From NCBI RefSeq assembly GCF_002222595.2, contig NZ_CP022413.2, forward strand, positions 256,501-320,500: 64,000 nucleotides of DNA, written 5' to 3'. Below are positions 34,282-43,096 of the stretch, one piece after another; the stretch's first letter is position 1, and every line of letters begins with the position of its first letter. The notes beneath the pieces are model-generated. The model was not told the DNA's origin, ran no database searches, and saw only the letters and a list, made by a program, of their open reading frames with translations. The position numbers and the translations under genes are program-made. Origin of the DNA: Blautia hansenii DSM 20583 (GTDB lineage: Bacteria > Bacillota > Clostridia > Lachnospirales > Lachnospiraceae).

Positions 34282-37200
34282 ATGAAAAAATCTAGTTATT
34301 TATCTGAACGTGTATATAATGTTAACCCGTCTGAAATAAATATGGAATCTTTGGAGTATTGGAAAAAAATACTGAAGGAGGAAGGTTTACAGTATGTAAA
34401 GAAAAACCACCTTGAGTATTTTTTTGGTTTTCTAAACAATTGTTCCTTTAGCAGTCATGAGAAGTGTCAGCACCAGAATTTTGTGGAAATGTCCTCAAAA
34501 AGAGAGACGTGTAGGCATGAGTGTGATGAAATGATTTTTGGAGCGTTTTATGATCCTTTTGTGCAAGTAGCTAATAAACAGCTTAGGGAAACGGTAACTC
34601 AAAAAAGATATATTAAAGAATCAATTTTAGTTGATTTTCAAAAATCCTTATTTAATTTACTTAATAATCTCTGTATAAGAACTTTGATTTATGAAATGTA
34701 TATATGTGGTCAAGAAGGATTGTTAGAGGGAAATGAATTTGAACAATACCAGTATTACATTGACCATTTTCTAAAAGATAAACAATATTTGAATGATTTT
34801 TTTTCACTTTACCCAGTATTGGAAAGAAGGATAAATGAAATCATACAAAATACAATAGATATTTACAAAGAAGTAATAGAACGAATTGATACAGACGCAA
34901 ATGAAATAATGAGAGAATTTAATATTGTTGAAAGCGCTTTTATTGTAGAGCATCTATCGACAGATTTTTCTGATTCTCATAAAAACGGCAGAAGAGTATT
35001 TTGTGTGGAATTTGTATCGGGAGAAAAGATTTTGTATAAACCACGATGTTTGCAAAACGAGATTAAGCTACAAGAAATAACCAATTATTTCTATAAAATA
35101 TGTAATTTGGGAAGTTATGAGTACTGTATTCTTGATAAAGGAAAATATGGCTGGTGTGAGATTGTAACACAAAAAGATTGTGAGTCCACAGAAGAACTTT
35201 CAAGATATTATCAAAGAATAGGAGTTATCTTGTTTATAAACTATCTTTTAGAAGGGGGAGATATTCATTTTGAAAATCTCATTGCATGTAATGAATATCC
35301 GGTAATTATTGACGCAGAGACATTTATAGGAAATATAGAAGGTGATAATGGAAAAAGTGCAACAGAGAAAGTCTCTAATCTTTTAAGAAAATCGGTGTTA
35401 TATTCTGGAATACTGCCTTTTTATTCTTGGAATAATGCTGGAGATGCAGGAATTAATATGAGTGCTATTAGTGGAGAAGAGGGACAAAAATTTCCGATAA
35501 AAATTCCATTTATTATTAATCCGAAATCTGTAAATATGAGAGTTGTCTATGATTATCCAGTATCGAAAAGAAATCATAATTTAGCAATGCTGAAAGGAAA
35601 GTTTATCCAACCTTCTGAATTTGCGGATAAAATTATCCAAGGGTTTAAGAGTGCATACTTGGGAGCAATGGAACATACAGAAACGCTATTGAAAATCATA
35701 CAACAATATAGTGAGTTAGAGGTAAGGTATTTGATTAGAAATACACAGCAGTATGTAATTGTGTTGAGTAGTTCATATCATCCTGAATTATTGATGGATG
35801 GAGGTGCACGAAATTTATTTTTCTATTCTCTGATAAACGGAAATTTACAAAATGAAAATAGTAAATTACTTATTGAACATGAGATTGAAGATCTACTAAG
35901 CGGTGATATACCATATTTTTATTTTCGTGGGAATAAAAAAAGCATTTATACTTGGGATGGTAGAGAAGTAAAGAATTTCTTTAGTAAGACTGCTTTGCAG
36001 CAAATTGAGGAAAATATACAGTACTTGTCCTATAAAAATTTGGAACAGCAGATTCAATATATAAAAATTACTTTTAATATGGAGAATGCAGGAACAAGGA
36101 AAATAAAGAATGAAAGGTTAAAACCGGCTCTTTCTAATAATATATTCAAAACGGCAGAAGAATTGGCAAAAGAGTTGCTATGTAAAATAGGAACAAATGC
36201 GATTTATAGTGAAGATGGGACAGATGTTAACTGGATTGGTGTAAAGTTATTTGGAATAAAAGAAAATCAGTGGATGATCCAGGCACTACCGAATACATTA
36301 TATGATGGCACGGTTGGGATTAATTTGGTATTTCATTTGTACGAAAGGATATATCAAGATAAGAAATATCATGAAATTTGTGATGTGTTAGATAATCGTA
36401 TATTGCGGTATATAGATACTATAAGTGACGGAAAAAAGAGTATTGCAGAATTTAACACAGGAGTTTTTTGTGGTGAGGGTTCGATTCTATATGCATTAAA
36501 TATTTTATATGAAATATATGATGATTCTAAGTATAAGTTATATTTTGACAAATGGCTAAGCTGCATGGAAACAATTATCTCAGAAGATTGTCTGTTCGAT
36601 TTGATTTCGGGGAATTCCGGGATAGTATTGGTTCTAATTAATATGTATAAAAAAACAGGAACGCCTACTTATCTACAAAAAGCTATACAAATAGCAGAAC
36701 AATTAATTGAGGATATGGTTACTGATAAAGGGAAAGTCGGTTGGAAATCAGAGGTGGTTCCTGAAGTATTGGCAGGTTTTGCACATGGAAACAGTGGCTT
36801 TATAGAAATGTTTTCAAGATTATATGAGGTATATCCACAGGCGAAATATTTGAGAGTACTTTCTAGGTTAGTAGAATATGAAAATTCTTTATACTCAGAA
36901 AAGAATAATAATTGGACAGATTTAAGAAAATTTCCAGAGGAAGATCAGAATAGAGATCAGCCAATAGCGTGGTGTCATGGAGCAGCGGGTATCCTGCTAT
37001 CCAGATTAACCTTATACAATGCCATAAAAAATTCAGGGGAAACTGCATTGTTTCAGCAAGTTATTAAAGACATAAGCCTTGCTAAAAATAAATTAATTGA
37101 AGATGGGTTACATGCAGGTTTTTGCCTATGCCATGGAAACATGGGAAATTTGTTGATTTTAAAAAGATATGCAGAAATTTTTGATGATAAGCAGGTAAGA

Positions 37201-37392
37201 AGTATTTGTGATTCTCGATTTGAACAGATTCTGGAATTTCTTAATGATCAAAATGTATTACCAACAGAATTATACAATCCAGGTTTTATGACTGGTTTGT
37301 CAGGAATTGCATATGCTTTATTAAAATATACGATGCCAGAATTGCCATTGATTATAGGAGTTGAGGGAATAGATGATAGAAATAAAGATTAG
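34282..37392 (+). CDS. lanM: Class II lanthipeptide synthetase
   Basis: The protein is 1036 aa, full length for LanM. The dehydratase half has the kinase-like motif GGDIHFENL followed by VIIDAETF (about residues 325-350). The cyclase half has the zinc ligands His835 in GFAHGNSG, Cys898 in AWCHGAAG, and Cys950-His951 in LCHGNMGN. It phosphorylates and eliminates Ser/Thr in the precursor and then closes thioether rings. SD is AGGAAA just before ATG 34282. It overlaps the next gene by 20 bp. All expected catalytic landmarks are present. Confidence 0.95.
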   Translation: MKKSSYLSERVYNVNPSEINMESLEYWKKILKEEGLQYVKKNHLEYFFGFLNNCSFSSHEKCQHQNFVEMSSKRETCRHECDEMIFGAFYDPFVQVANKQLRETVTQKRYIKESILVDFQKSLFNLLNNLCIRTLIYEMYICGQEGLLEGNEFEQYQYYIDHFLKDKQYLNDFFSLYPVLERRINEIIQNTIDIYKEVIERIDTDANEIMREFNIVESAFIVEHLSTDFSDSHKNGRRVFCVEFVSGEKILYKPRCLQNEIKLQEITNYFYKICNLGSYEYCILDKGKYGWCEIVTQKDCESTEELSRYYQRIGVILFINYLLEGGDIHFENLIACNEYPVIIDAETFIGNIEGDNGKSATEKVSNLLRKSVLYSGILPFYSWNNAGDAGINMSAISGEEGQKFPIKIPFIINPKSVNMRVVYDYPVSKRNHNLAMLKGKFIQPSEFADKIIQGFKSAYLGAMEHTETLLKIIQQYSELEVRYLIRNTQQYVIVLSSSYHPELLMDGGARNLFFYSLINGNLQNENSKLLIEHEIEDLLSGDIPYFYFRGNKKSIYTWDGREVKNFFSKTALQQIEENIQYLSYKNLEQQIQYIKITFNMENAGTRKIKNERLKPALSNNIFKTAEELAKELLCKIGTNAIYSEDGTDVNWIGVKLFGIKENQWMIQALPNTLYDGTVGINLVFHLYERIYQDKKYHEICDVLDNRILRYIDTISDGKKSIAEFNTGVFCGEGSILYALNILYEIYDDSKYKLYFDKWLSCMETIISEDCLFDLISGNSGIVLVLINMYKKTGTPTYLQKAIQIAEQLIEDMVTDKGKVGWKSEVVPEVLAGFAHGNSGFIEMFSRLYEVYPQAKYLRVLSRLVEYENSLYSEKNNNWTDLRKFPEEDQNRDQPIAWCHGAAGILLSRLTLYNAIKNSGETALFQQVIKDISLAKNKLIEDGLHAGFCLCHGNMGNLLILKRYAEIFDDKQVRSICDSRFEQILEFLNDQNVLPTELYNPGFMTGLSGIAYALLKYTMPELPLIIGVEGIDDRNKD

Positions 37393-37906
37393 TAAAAATG
37401 ACAAAGAAGATAAGTTGTTCCGCATAAATTCGAAAGACATAGTTGGGTTTTATAATTGTAATATTAAACAAGAGCGCAAGATAACAGACATTATAAAATG
37501 TTATGGAAAAACAAAAAGAATAAGAGAGATTGAACTGAAAAACGTGAAGCCGGAGGATAATGTTACAGTATTTCAATATATATATAGAAATGTAGGTTCA
37601 ATTATAAACAAAGATTATGTGATTGAAGGGTTTTTAAGATTAGGGGAGTTGTTCGATTGTAAAGATGAAGTGGTTAGAGGATTGGATAGAAGTAAGAGAT
37701 ACTGTTTAGAAATATTAGTGGCGTTTCTTCAAGAAGCAGACATTATTATTTTGCATGAAATGTTTGAAAATGTTTGGAATCATACTATAGAGGAAGTTTT
37801 AATTGAATTTTCGTTAAGAGGGGCAGTAGTTGTGTTTTCGGAACATAGAGAAGAATCATTAATGAAATTGCCAATGCACAGTTACAATCTAAATGAAATA
37901 TGTTAG
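37373..37906 (+). CDS. Degenerate ABC-ATPase-like protein (no Walker A)
   Basis: The 177-aa protein has the size order of a LanF-type ATPase but with the catalytic parts lost. Where GPNGAGKTT is expected it reads YNCNIKQERKI. The signature helix is LDRSKRYCLEILVAFL instead of LSGGMKQRLGIA. Walker B is ADIIILHEMF with His for the catalytic Asp. An AVVVFSEHRE strand mimics the switch region. The frame is intact and overlaps lanM by 20 bp, so it is translated. It might be a pseudo-ATPase subunit, an immunity or sensing protein, or decaying immunity gene. The family link is inferred from spacing of fold elements. Confidence 0.6.
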   Translation: MIEIKISKNDKEDKLFRINSKDIVGFYNCNIKQERKITDIIKCYGKTKRIREIELKNVKPEDNVTVFQYIYRNVGSIINKDYVIEGFLRLGELFDCKDEVVRGLDRSKRYCLEILVAFLQEADIIILHEMFENVWNHTIEEVLIEFSLRGAVVVFSEHREESLMKLPMHSYNLNEIC

Positions 37907-38354
37907 AGGAGAGAATAAATGAGAAAACTTTAATTTTTATTTATCTCAAGCGTAAAATAAATGAGAATAGTAGTCAAACCAGAGTTCCGGTATTCGAAAA
38001 TCATATTTTGTGCTTGACCATTAATACATTTCTATGTAGATATTTGTCGGGGCCTTGCCATATCTACAGTGCGTAGCAGCATTTACTAATATCCTCGTAG
38101 AAATAAAAATTTAGGGTACACAAATTATATCTAAAATGTGATTTCCACATTATCGGACAGGCGATGAAAAGTCATTCGTCTCTGTATTTTGACGTAGCAA
38201 TGCCCATTAAGTTATAGAGTAGAAAAGATTTGGAGAAAGAAGTGTATTTTCTATTTTGATTTTTATTGAAAGTAGAAATTATATTTTATAAATACTCCAG
38301 TTGAAGCAAAAAGGATACAGATTGTATTAAGTAAACGTGACAAAGGAGAAATGT
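37907..38354 (+). other. Gap between pseudo-ATPase and membrane protein
   Basis: The 448 bp are AT-rich and contain no frame longer than about 60 codons. A short start after an AGGAGAG SD (ATG 37920) closes after four codons, which could be the remains of a lost permease gene. No recognisable motif or strong terminator is seen. Confidence 0.4.
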
Positions 38355-39125
38355 ATGAAGGTTGCTTTTATAATATCTTATGCTGTTACTATTATACTTG
38401 CAATAGGTTTTATTTATTGTGTTTATATGAAAAACTACTGGATTTTTAAATTTGTGGATAAAATCAAAAGTCCAGTACAGCAACTCGTTTATGTATTACT
38501 TATGTTCGTATCTTCGTATGTATATGTTTATTTATCACTACAAATAAGGTGTAGATTTAGCGCTGTAATATGTTCAATACTATTACTTATATTAATCTGG
38601 GTTATGGATTACTTTTTTTCTTTCAGTTTTAAAGATAACGATTTATATATAGGTAATAAAAAAAGGTATATTTTTATGGCGTATGTAGGAGCTTGCATAT
38701 CAGGCTTTTTTATTGCATATCGAGATCATTTGGCATTGGCTTTAGAAATTTCAAATATAACAATTAGTGTTTTGATAGGAGCTTATGTACCTTTTACGTT
38801 ATTATTAGATGATGCTACAAATGGAAAAGTAGAATTGCAAAAGGTAAAACAAGGATGGAAGAATAAGTATAATGAAATATTTCACGAACATCGGTTCAAA
38901 TCAATTCTTTCTGATGTTTTTGTAGCCATGGTATATGGCGTTTTATTGGGAGTAGCATTATCTTCTTCGACAAATATAATTAAGGATATTACTTCTGGTA
39001 TGGGAATGGGGGTTATTACTGTGATTATTGCTTGTGTAGGTTTGTTTGAAGTAAAAAAGAAGTTAAGGAGTAGGAAGAAAGAATTAAGAAATATTGAAGA
39101 ACAAGAAAAAAATGATTCGAAATAG
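38355..39125 (+). CDS. Polytopic membrane protein, cluster C
   Basis: The protein is 256 aa from ATG 38355 (AAGGAG seven bases upstream). It has about six hydrophobic helices, a cytoplasmic charged loop around residues 160-185 (GKVELQKVKQGWKNKYNE) and a basic, coiled C-terminal tail (KKKLRSRKKELRNIEEQE). No ABC, transporter or protease motif is visible. It may be a lanthipeptide immunity protein because it lies at the end of the cluster with the same strand and AT-rich composition. It could also be unrelated cargo. Confidence 0.5.
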   Translation: MKVAFIISYAVTIILAIGFIYCVYMKNYWIFKFVDKIKSPVQQLVYVLLMFVSSYVYVYLSLQIRCRFSAVICSILLLILIWVMDYFFSFSFKDNDLYIGNKKRYIFMAYVGACISGFFIAYRDHLALALEISNITISVLIGAYVPFTLLLDDATNGKVELQKVKQGWKNKYNEIFHEHRFKSILSDVFVAMVYGVLLGVALSSSTNIIKDITSGMGMGVITVIIACVGLFEVKKKLRSRKKELRNIEEQEKNDSK

Positions 39126-39244
39126 AATGAGGAAAGGTAAGTTGGTAGGTAAAAAAGTTTTACAGGAAATCCCCAATCTGTATGAAATAATACAAAAGCT
39201 GTTTTAACGAGTAGGTATTGACGACACGCTCAATTATTAGAAAA

Positions 39245-39272
39245 TGATAGGTGAAGTGTTAATCACCTATCA
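39245..39272. terminator. Bidirectional terminator after cluster C
   Basis: Perfect 10-bp arms TGATAGGTGA/TCACCTATCA at 39245-39254 and 39263-39272. It separates convergent cluster C and ICE genes, as do the hairpins after clusters A and B. Confidence 0.75.
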
Positions 39273-39286
39273 CTTTCAACTCATTA

Positions 39287-39598
39287 TTAAGCCGATACTA
39301 ATACATGGGATTTACCAATAATAAATCTAGAATCAATGTCAGCTAATGCTTCGGAAACACGTCTTATTCCTAAAAGTTCACGACCCGGGCAAAGTTTGTT
39401 TTTACACCAAAGATCTAGTTCAATTGTATTATTCATAGACTTCGATAGTTTTATGCCTTTAAGTTTCTTTGGATTTGTAACCGTTCGACTGTTAAAGTCT
39501 TGCTTAATTTTATTAAAGTATTTTGCGTAATTTGCAATATGGATAGATGGATTGGCAGGTGTAGCAATCAATTTATAGTGGTAGTGGTAAGTACCCAT
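39287..39598 (-). CDS. Small ICE protein, unknown (103 aa)
   Basis: This is a soluble, basic 103-aa protein beginning MGTYHYHYKLIATPAN, with two Cys (WCKNKLC) in the middle. The stop of the upstream gene is 5 bp away, so it belongs to the same operon. No family is recognised. Confidence 0.5.
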   Translation of the reverse strand: MGTYHYHYKLIATPANPSIHIANYAKYFNKIKQDFNSRTVTNPKKLKGIKLSKSMNNTIELDLWCKNKLCPGRELLGIRRVSEALADIDSRFIIGKSHVLVSA

Positions 39599-39602
39599 AA
39601 TG

Positions 39603-40055
39603 TTAATCCTCCTGTAAAATCTTCAAGATTCTTCTTATTTTAGCCATAGAAGTTTCATCAGTATTTTTTAGTAATTCTAAAAAATGGATGCCTGCAGAAA
39701 AACGTTCATTCATTGTCAATTCTGTTTCATTAGTATATGTCTGCATAGGAATTACGGTGTATGTTAGTAATTTTTTTGCAACAAGCAATTTTGAATATTT
39801 TTCTTTATAGTGTTTCATAAGATATGCACTAACTCCTCTAAGATGATATCCTAGTTGAAAGTTCGAAGCTATTTCATCGGGAATCATAACATGCATGATT
39901 ACTTGCTCTCCAACAGTCTGAACATCCTTAATTTGAACGCCATGTTTGCTGTAGAGTCTAAGAGATGCGTTATATACAGCTTCTCTTATTTCTTTGAAAT
40001 TTTGATAGGCCGTACTTTGGGGTGATGCTAAATTAATTTGTAATATTTGGTTCAT
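39603..40055 (-). CDS. Small ICE protein, unknown (150 aa), operator-controlled
   Basis: The protein has 150 aa from ATG 40055 with AAAGGAG upstream; the longer frame would run through the operator region and is rejected. It is mixed alpha/beta and soluble. Three related palindromes (40105-40188) lie directly upstream, so the gene is probably tightly regulated, perhaps by its own product or by the partner at 39287. It may be a copy-control or regulatory protein. No family is recognised. Confidence 0.5.
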   Translation of the reverse strand: MNQILQINLASPQSTAYQNFKEIREAVYNASLRLYSKHGVQIKDVQTVGEQVIMHVMIPDEIASNFQLGYHLRGVSAYLMKHYKEKYSKLLVAKKLLTYTVIPMQTYTNETELTMNERFSAGIHFLELLKNTDETSMAKIRRILKILQED

Positions 40056-40104
40056 TTGTACTCCTTTCTGGTTTGAGAAAAGTAAAATGGTGAATGTAAA
40101 AAAT

Positions 40105-40188
40105 ATATTCCGGAACATAAATATCATAGTACGCTTGCGGATGAATGTCAATATATACCGGGATATAAAAAAAATATTCTGGAATATT
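40105..40188. promoter_or_regulatory. Triple palindromic operator upstream of the 150-aa ICE gene
   Basis: The three sites are ATATTCCGGAACAT (40105-40118), ATATACCGGGATAT (40153-40166) and AATATTCTGGAATATT (40173-40188). The centres are 48 and 21 bp apart; 21 bp is two helical turns. The shared form is ATATTCYGGAATAT. Confidence 0.65.
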
Positions 40189-40207
40189 AAAGCGAAAGTA
40201 TAAAAAC

Positions 40208-40234
40208 AAAAGGATACTCAATTGGTATCCTTTT
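40208..40234 (-). terminator. Terminator of the 189-aa ICE gene
   Basis: Perfect 10-bp arms AAAAGGATAC/GTATCCTTTT around a 7-nt loop. On the minus strand it is followed by GTTTTTAT. It isolates the gene at 40253-40822 from the operator region of the next gene. Confidence 0.75.
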
Positions 40235-40252
40235 CAATTACTTTTTGTTTTA

Positions 40253-40822
40253 TCAAGCTTTTTTTAGTTTGAATACTTCTTTCTCAAGAGTTGATATTTT
40301 TTCTTTCATTTCTTCAAATTCTTTCTGATTCTTTTTGGTTTGCGGATCATAAGTAGAGAAAGAATCAGGTATGAGACAAGCCGCAAAGATGAATAGAAAT
40401 GATGTATAATACTGTATGAATTTAATAAAATCAAAATTACAGGAGTTAAAGGTATTAGCTTCTATAAGCACAACACTAGCAGCAAACCATAAAATAGAAA
40501 AACAAAAATTTTTGGTTAAAAGATGTTTTCCTTTTTCCAAACTTGAAATAGCTGCTGTAGTTGGAATACAGATAATAAATGCAATCATCTGTAATATAAA
40601 AATAAATATATAGCCAGTAGGATATGTAAATAGGGGAGTAACAAGTAACATAATGAGCATAAATAAGGATGTAAATCTTGCGGGTTTCCATTGCCATAAA
40701 AATTTAATCATAGTTATTAACGGTTCGACTACATTTTTTATTGTCATAAGTCTTTTTTGTTCAATCCTTTCTAAGTTTAATTTGTTCATAGTTAGTAATG
40801 CAGATGGGATTATTTCTTTCAT
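40253..40822 (-). CDS. Membrane protein with C-terminal coiled coil (ICE)
   Basis: The protein is 189 aa. Three or four hydrophobic helices lie between about residues 45 and 150. The last 35 residues form a charged coiled coil (EFEEMKEKISTLEKEVFKL). It is an isolated gene with its own terminator. The role is unknown; exclusion or membrane attachment functions would fit such a layout but are not supported by any motif. Confidence 0.5.
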   Translation of the reverse strand: MKEIIPSALLTMNKLNLERIEQKRLMTIKNVVEPLITMIKFLWQWKPARFTSLFMLIMLLVTPLFTYPTGYIFIFILQMIAFIICIPTTAAISSLEKGKHLLTKNFCFSILWFAASVVLIEANTFNSCNFDFIKFIQYYTSFLFIFAACLIPDSFSTYDPQTKKNQKEFEEMKEKISTLEKEVFKLKKA

Positions 40823-40999
40823 TTTACAAACAGTTGTTTTCTCACAAATTATAACAAATGTATATAGTTATAGCAATGAAAAATATTTTTTGATTTGAAT
40901 TGTGTTTTAGGGAGAGAATTGTATGGAAATTTTCTAGTGCTGGGAATTTTCACATAGGTACACATTTGTTTATGAGTGCTTATGTGAAAATATAAAAAT

Positions 41000-41533
41000 T
41001 CAATTCGGGAAAAACTTATTCAAAGTTTCCAGTGTCCCTTTTGCAGAAAATCCCCATAGTATGCTGCTAAGAGCGCTAATAGCAGCCTGCCTTTTCCGGT
41101 AATAAGTTCGGTAGGAAATGCTGGGAACGTGCTTTTCGAGTTCTTCCAGGATTTCCTCTGTGTTTTTCAGTTCATGTGGAGAGAGAAAGGCATAATATAA
41201 AATCCAGTAATATTCTTCTCCATGTTTGTGATTTCTCCGGAGTAAATCCACGGAAGAAAGAAGTAGCTTTATCATTTTGTTGCTGCGGGCAATGCTTTTT
41301 GCCCATTCTTCAATCTGGCTGTCTCCCAGATCTGCTCCTGCAGCATAGATAGAATCCAGGAATTCGTCTACGCTGGTGTTGTATTCCAGTTGGAACTGAA
41401 TTTCTACTTGCCGGACAGCAACCATCAGACTGTAAGTAGAGTCCCGGTAGCACCGGAGTAGCTTATAGGTATCATGGTACAAAGGATTATTTTCCACTTC
41501 AGCGGAAACAGGATGGTAATTTTTCTTTGCCAT
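41000..41533 (-). CDS. Helical ICE protein with C-terminal HTH-like region
   Basis: The protein has 177 aa, almost all helical, ending in a helix-turn-helix-like stretch (VPSISYRTYYRKRQAAISAL) similar to region 4 of phage ArpU-type activators. ATG overlaps the upstream stop in a TAATG arrangement, so translation is coupled to the 405-aa protein. A regulator acting on the element's late genes is possible. I have no firm family. Confidence 0.5.
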   Translation of the reverse strand: MAKKNYHPVSAEVENNPLYHDTYKLLRCYRDSTYSLMVAVRQVEIQFQLEYNTSVDEFLDSIYAAGADLGDSQIEEWAKSIARSNKMIKLLLSSVDLLRRNHKHGEEYYWILYYAFLSPHELKNTEEILEELEKHVPSISYRTYYRKRQAAISALSSILWGFSAKGTLETLNKFFPN

Positions 41534-42750
41534 TATACATCGCCTCCTCTCAATAAAGCTTCTGGAATTTCTGAAAAATCGGGAGAGGTATGTCGTAAGG
41601 GCGGAGTATGGGCAGGAACCTTGGGCACATTGCGAGTTTCAGGTTTTAATTTTAATTCAAATTGATAAGCAGCGTTTCCCCAGGGGCAGATAATACGTAG
41701 TGAATATAGATATATACTATCCTTGCAGGCTGATAATGGAGATAATATATACTTCGTTTTAGGGCATCTACAGCAAGAAATGCCTTGTATTTCCAGTATT
41801 TCAGCGACTTTGCGAACAATGGTTTTAATGTGTGATTCTGGAACGCAGGAGCCTTCCTGTGAAACGATGATTTGCTCGTCAGTAATAGATTCTGAAACGC
41901 ATTCAGAATTGTTTTTGACAGGCAAGGTGTCTTCGGTTATATGTATTGGCAGTTGCATTTTCATGGCAATTTCCTCCTTATCAATCATGACATCGCTGAT
42001 ATTAAACATAACAGATAGATAATTACGCAGATATACCATGCTGCCATGTTTCCCGGAATAGGAAATCAGTGTGATCATGTCGGTATCTTCAAGTTTTTTT
42101 AGCAGACGGGATACAGAAGATTTCGACTGTTTCCAACGTCTTGCAAGTTCCTGATAGCTGAACAAGGGATTTCCAGTCTGATTGCGAAAATATACTACCG
42201 GACCGGCATCAGAGCCTTGTACAGATGAATCATTATAGACTGCATGAATCCAAAGATCCAAAAGAGCATCCATTTCCGAACATTTTCCTAGTCCGATTAG
42301 TTTATGTACATCTGCGATTGGAAAAAAGAAAAAACCGATGTCTTTTTTACACGGATAATTATAGGAAAGGGCAGTATTGTCTTTTGGCCAGTCTTTTATC
42401 TTGTATTGGATAATCTTATTTTTTTCGTGCAGTGAGTAGGTTAAAAGGTTTTGTTCAACCAGGGTATCCAGTATGGATATGACCTGGTGCTGGAATTTTT
42501 GGCGAAAGTGAGTCTGAAGTTCTTTAAGAGTGCAGATCCATTCACCAGGAACAACTTTGTAAGTAAGGTGTTCGATGTTCCGATAAGAAGAACTGTAATT
42601 TGCATAAGAACATAAAATGAGAAAATAAAAAAGACAGGAACCTCCGTTGGTACGGATGCTTCTGTCTTTCATAAGTGTCTGTATAAATTCCCGGTAAATT
42701 CGGCAGCGTGGAAAATCCACAATTTGTTTTAATTCTAATTGATAATCCAT
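41533..42750 (-). CDS. Winged-helix replication/regulatory protein of the ICE
   Basis: The protein is 405 aa. It has winged-helix features near residues 75-125 and again near 195-250 (FSYQELARRWKQSKSSVSRL, then DTDMITLISYSGKHGSMVYL), the second resembling MarR-type recognition. The middle of the protein has no membrane segment. Replication initiators of ICEs often have two winged helices, which fits. The IME insertion at 42779 stands 29 bp upstream of its ATG and would cut it off from its native promoter. Confidence 0.55.
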   Translation of the reverse strand: MDYQLELKQIVDFPRCRIYREFIQTLMKDRSIRTNGGSCLFYFLILCSYANYSSSYRNIEHLTYKVVPGEWICTLKELQTHFRQKFQHQVISILDTLVEQNLLTYSLHEKNKIIQYKIKDWPKDNTALSYNYPCKKDIGFFFFPIADVHKLIGLGKCSEMDALLDLWIHAVYNDSSVQGSDAGPVVYFRNQTGNPLFSYQELARRWKQSKSSVSRLLKKLEDTDMITLISYSGKHGSMVYLRNYLSVMFNISDVMIDKEEIAMKMQLPIHITEDTLPVKNNSECVSESITDEQIIVSQEGSCVPESHIKTIVRKVAEILEIQGISCCRCPKTKYILSPLSACKDSIYLYSLRIICPWGNAAYQFELKLKPETRNVPKVPAHTPPLRHTSPDFSEIPEALLRGGDV

Positions 42751-42778
42751 AATGATCTCCTTTCAAAATGAAAGGGGT

Positions 42779-42792
42779 AACCCAGTAAATAC
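42779..42792. repeat. Left attachment site (attL) of the IME
   Basis: The 14-bp AACCCAGTAAATAC recurs in the same orientation at 48337-48350, just beyond the relaxase gene. The two copies bracket exactly the integrase-relaxase module. Confidence 0.8.
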
Positions 42793-42994
42793 TAAGTTCC
42801 CCCAATCAGTGCTTTTCGCTTAGGTATTATGATGAAGTCAGCGAACATGCACCGTTAGACTTCATTGCATTTTTATTGCATTTTTATATTTCATTTTATC
42901 TTTTTAGTTTGTTTCACAGAGCCAGAAAACCCCGAAAAATCAATGATTTTGGTTTATATTGCTTACTGTCTGTCTGGAGTTTGAATAATATATT

Positions 42995-43034
42995 AGAGCC
43001 AAGAAATGCCTATTTTACGGGCTTTCTTGGCTCT
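42995..43034. terminator. Strong terminator inside the IME left end
   Basis: Perfect 12-bp arms AGAGCCAAGAAA/TTTCTTGGCTCT (42995-43006 with 43023-43034). It follows the repressor gene (minus strand) and would block transcription into or out of the element. The rest of 42751-43096 holds attL, AT-rich arm-site-like repeats and no gene. Confidence 0.75.
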
Positions 43035-43096
43035 TTCTATGTCCGTTGACAATCAAATGACAATACTTTTTTAATATTATTGTAAATAATTTCTTT

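Larger units (their letters stand above)
1..42750. mobile_element. Integrative conjugative element carrying three RiPP clusters (left end outside window)
   Basis: Minus-strand conjugation genes occupy 5.8-20.6, 28.3-33.7 and 39.3-42.75 kb. They include VirB4 with PrgI, a VirB6/TrbL-like protein, a pilin-like protein, a lytic enzyme, VirD4 and a sigma-like factor. Plus-strand, AT-rich peptide clusters fill the gaps. No integrase or relaxase that belongs to this element is seen, so its left part, and possibly its recombination module, must lie before base 1. The right end is not resolved. The last gene that fits is at 42750, where a smaller element has inserted. That the conjugation blocks form one element is inferred from common strand, similar base composition and the shared 124-bp promoter block. 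Confidence 0.7.

Noticed and set aside
37920..37934. Tiny frame MRKL after the pseudo-ATPase
   Set aside because: It has an SD but closes after four codons; at most a relic of a lost gene.
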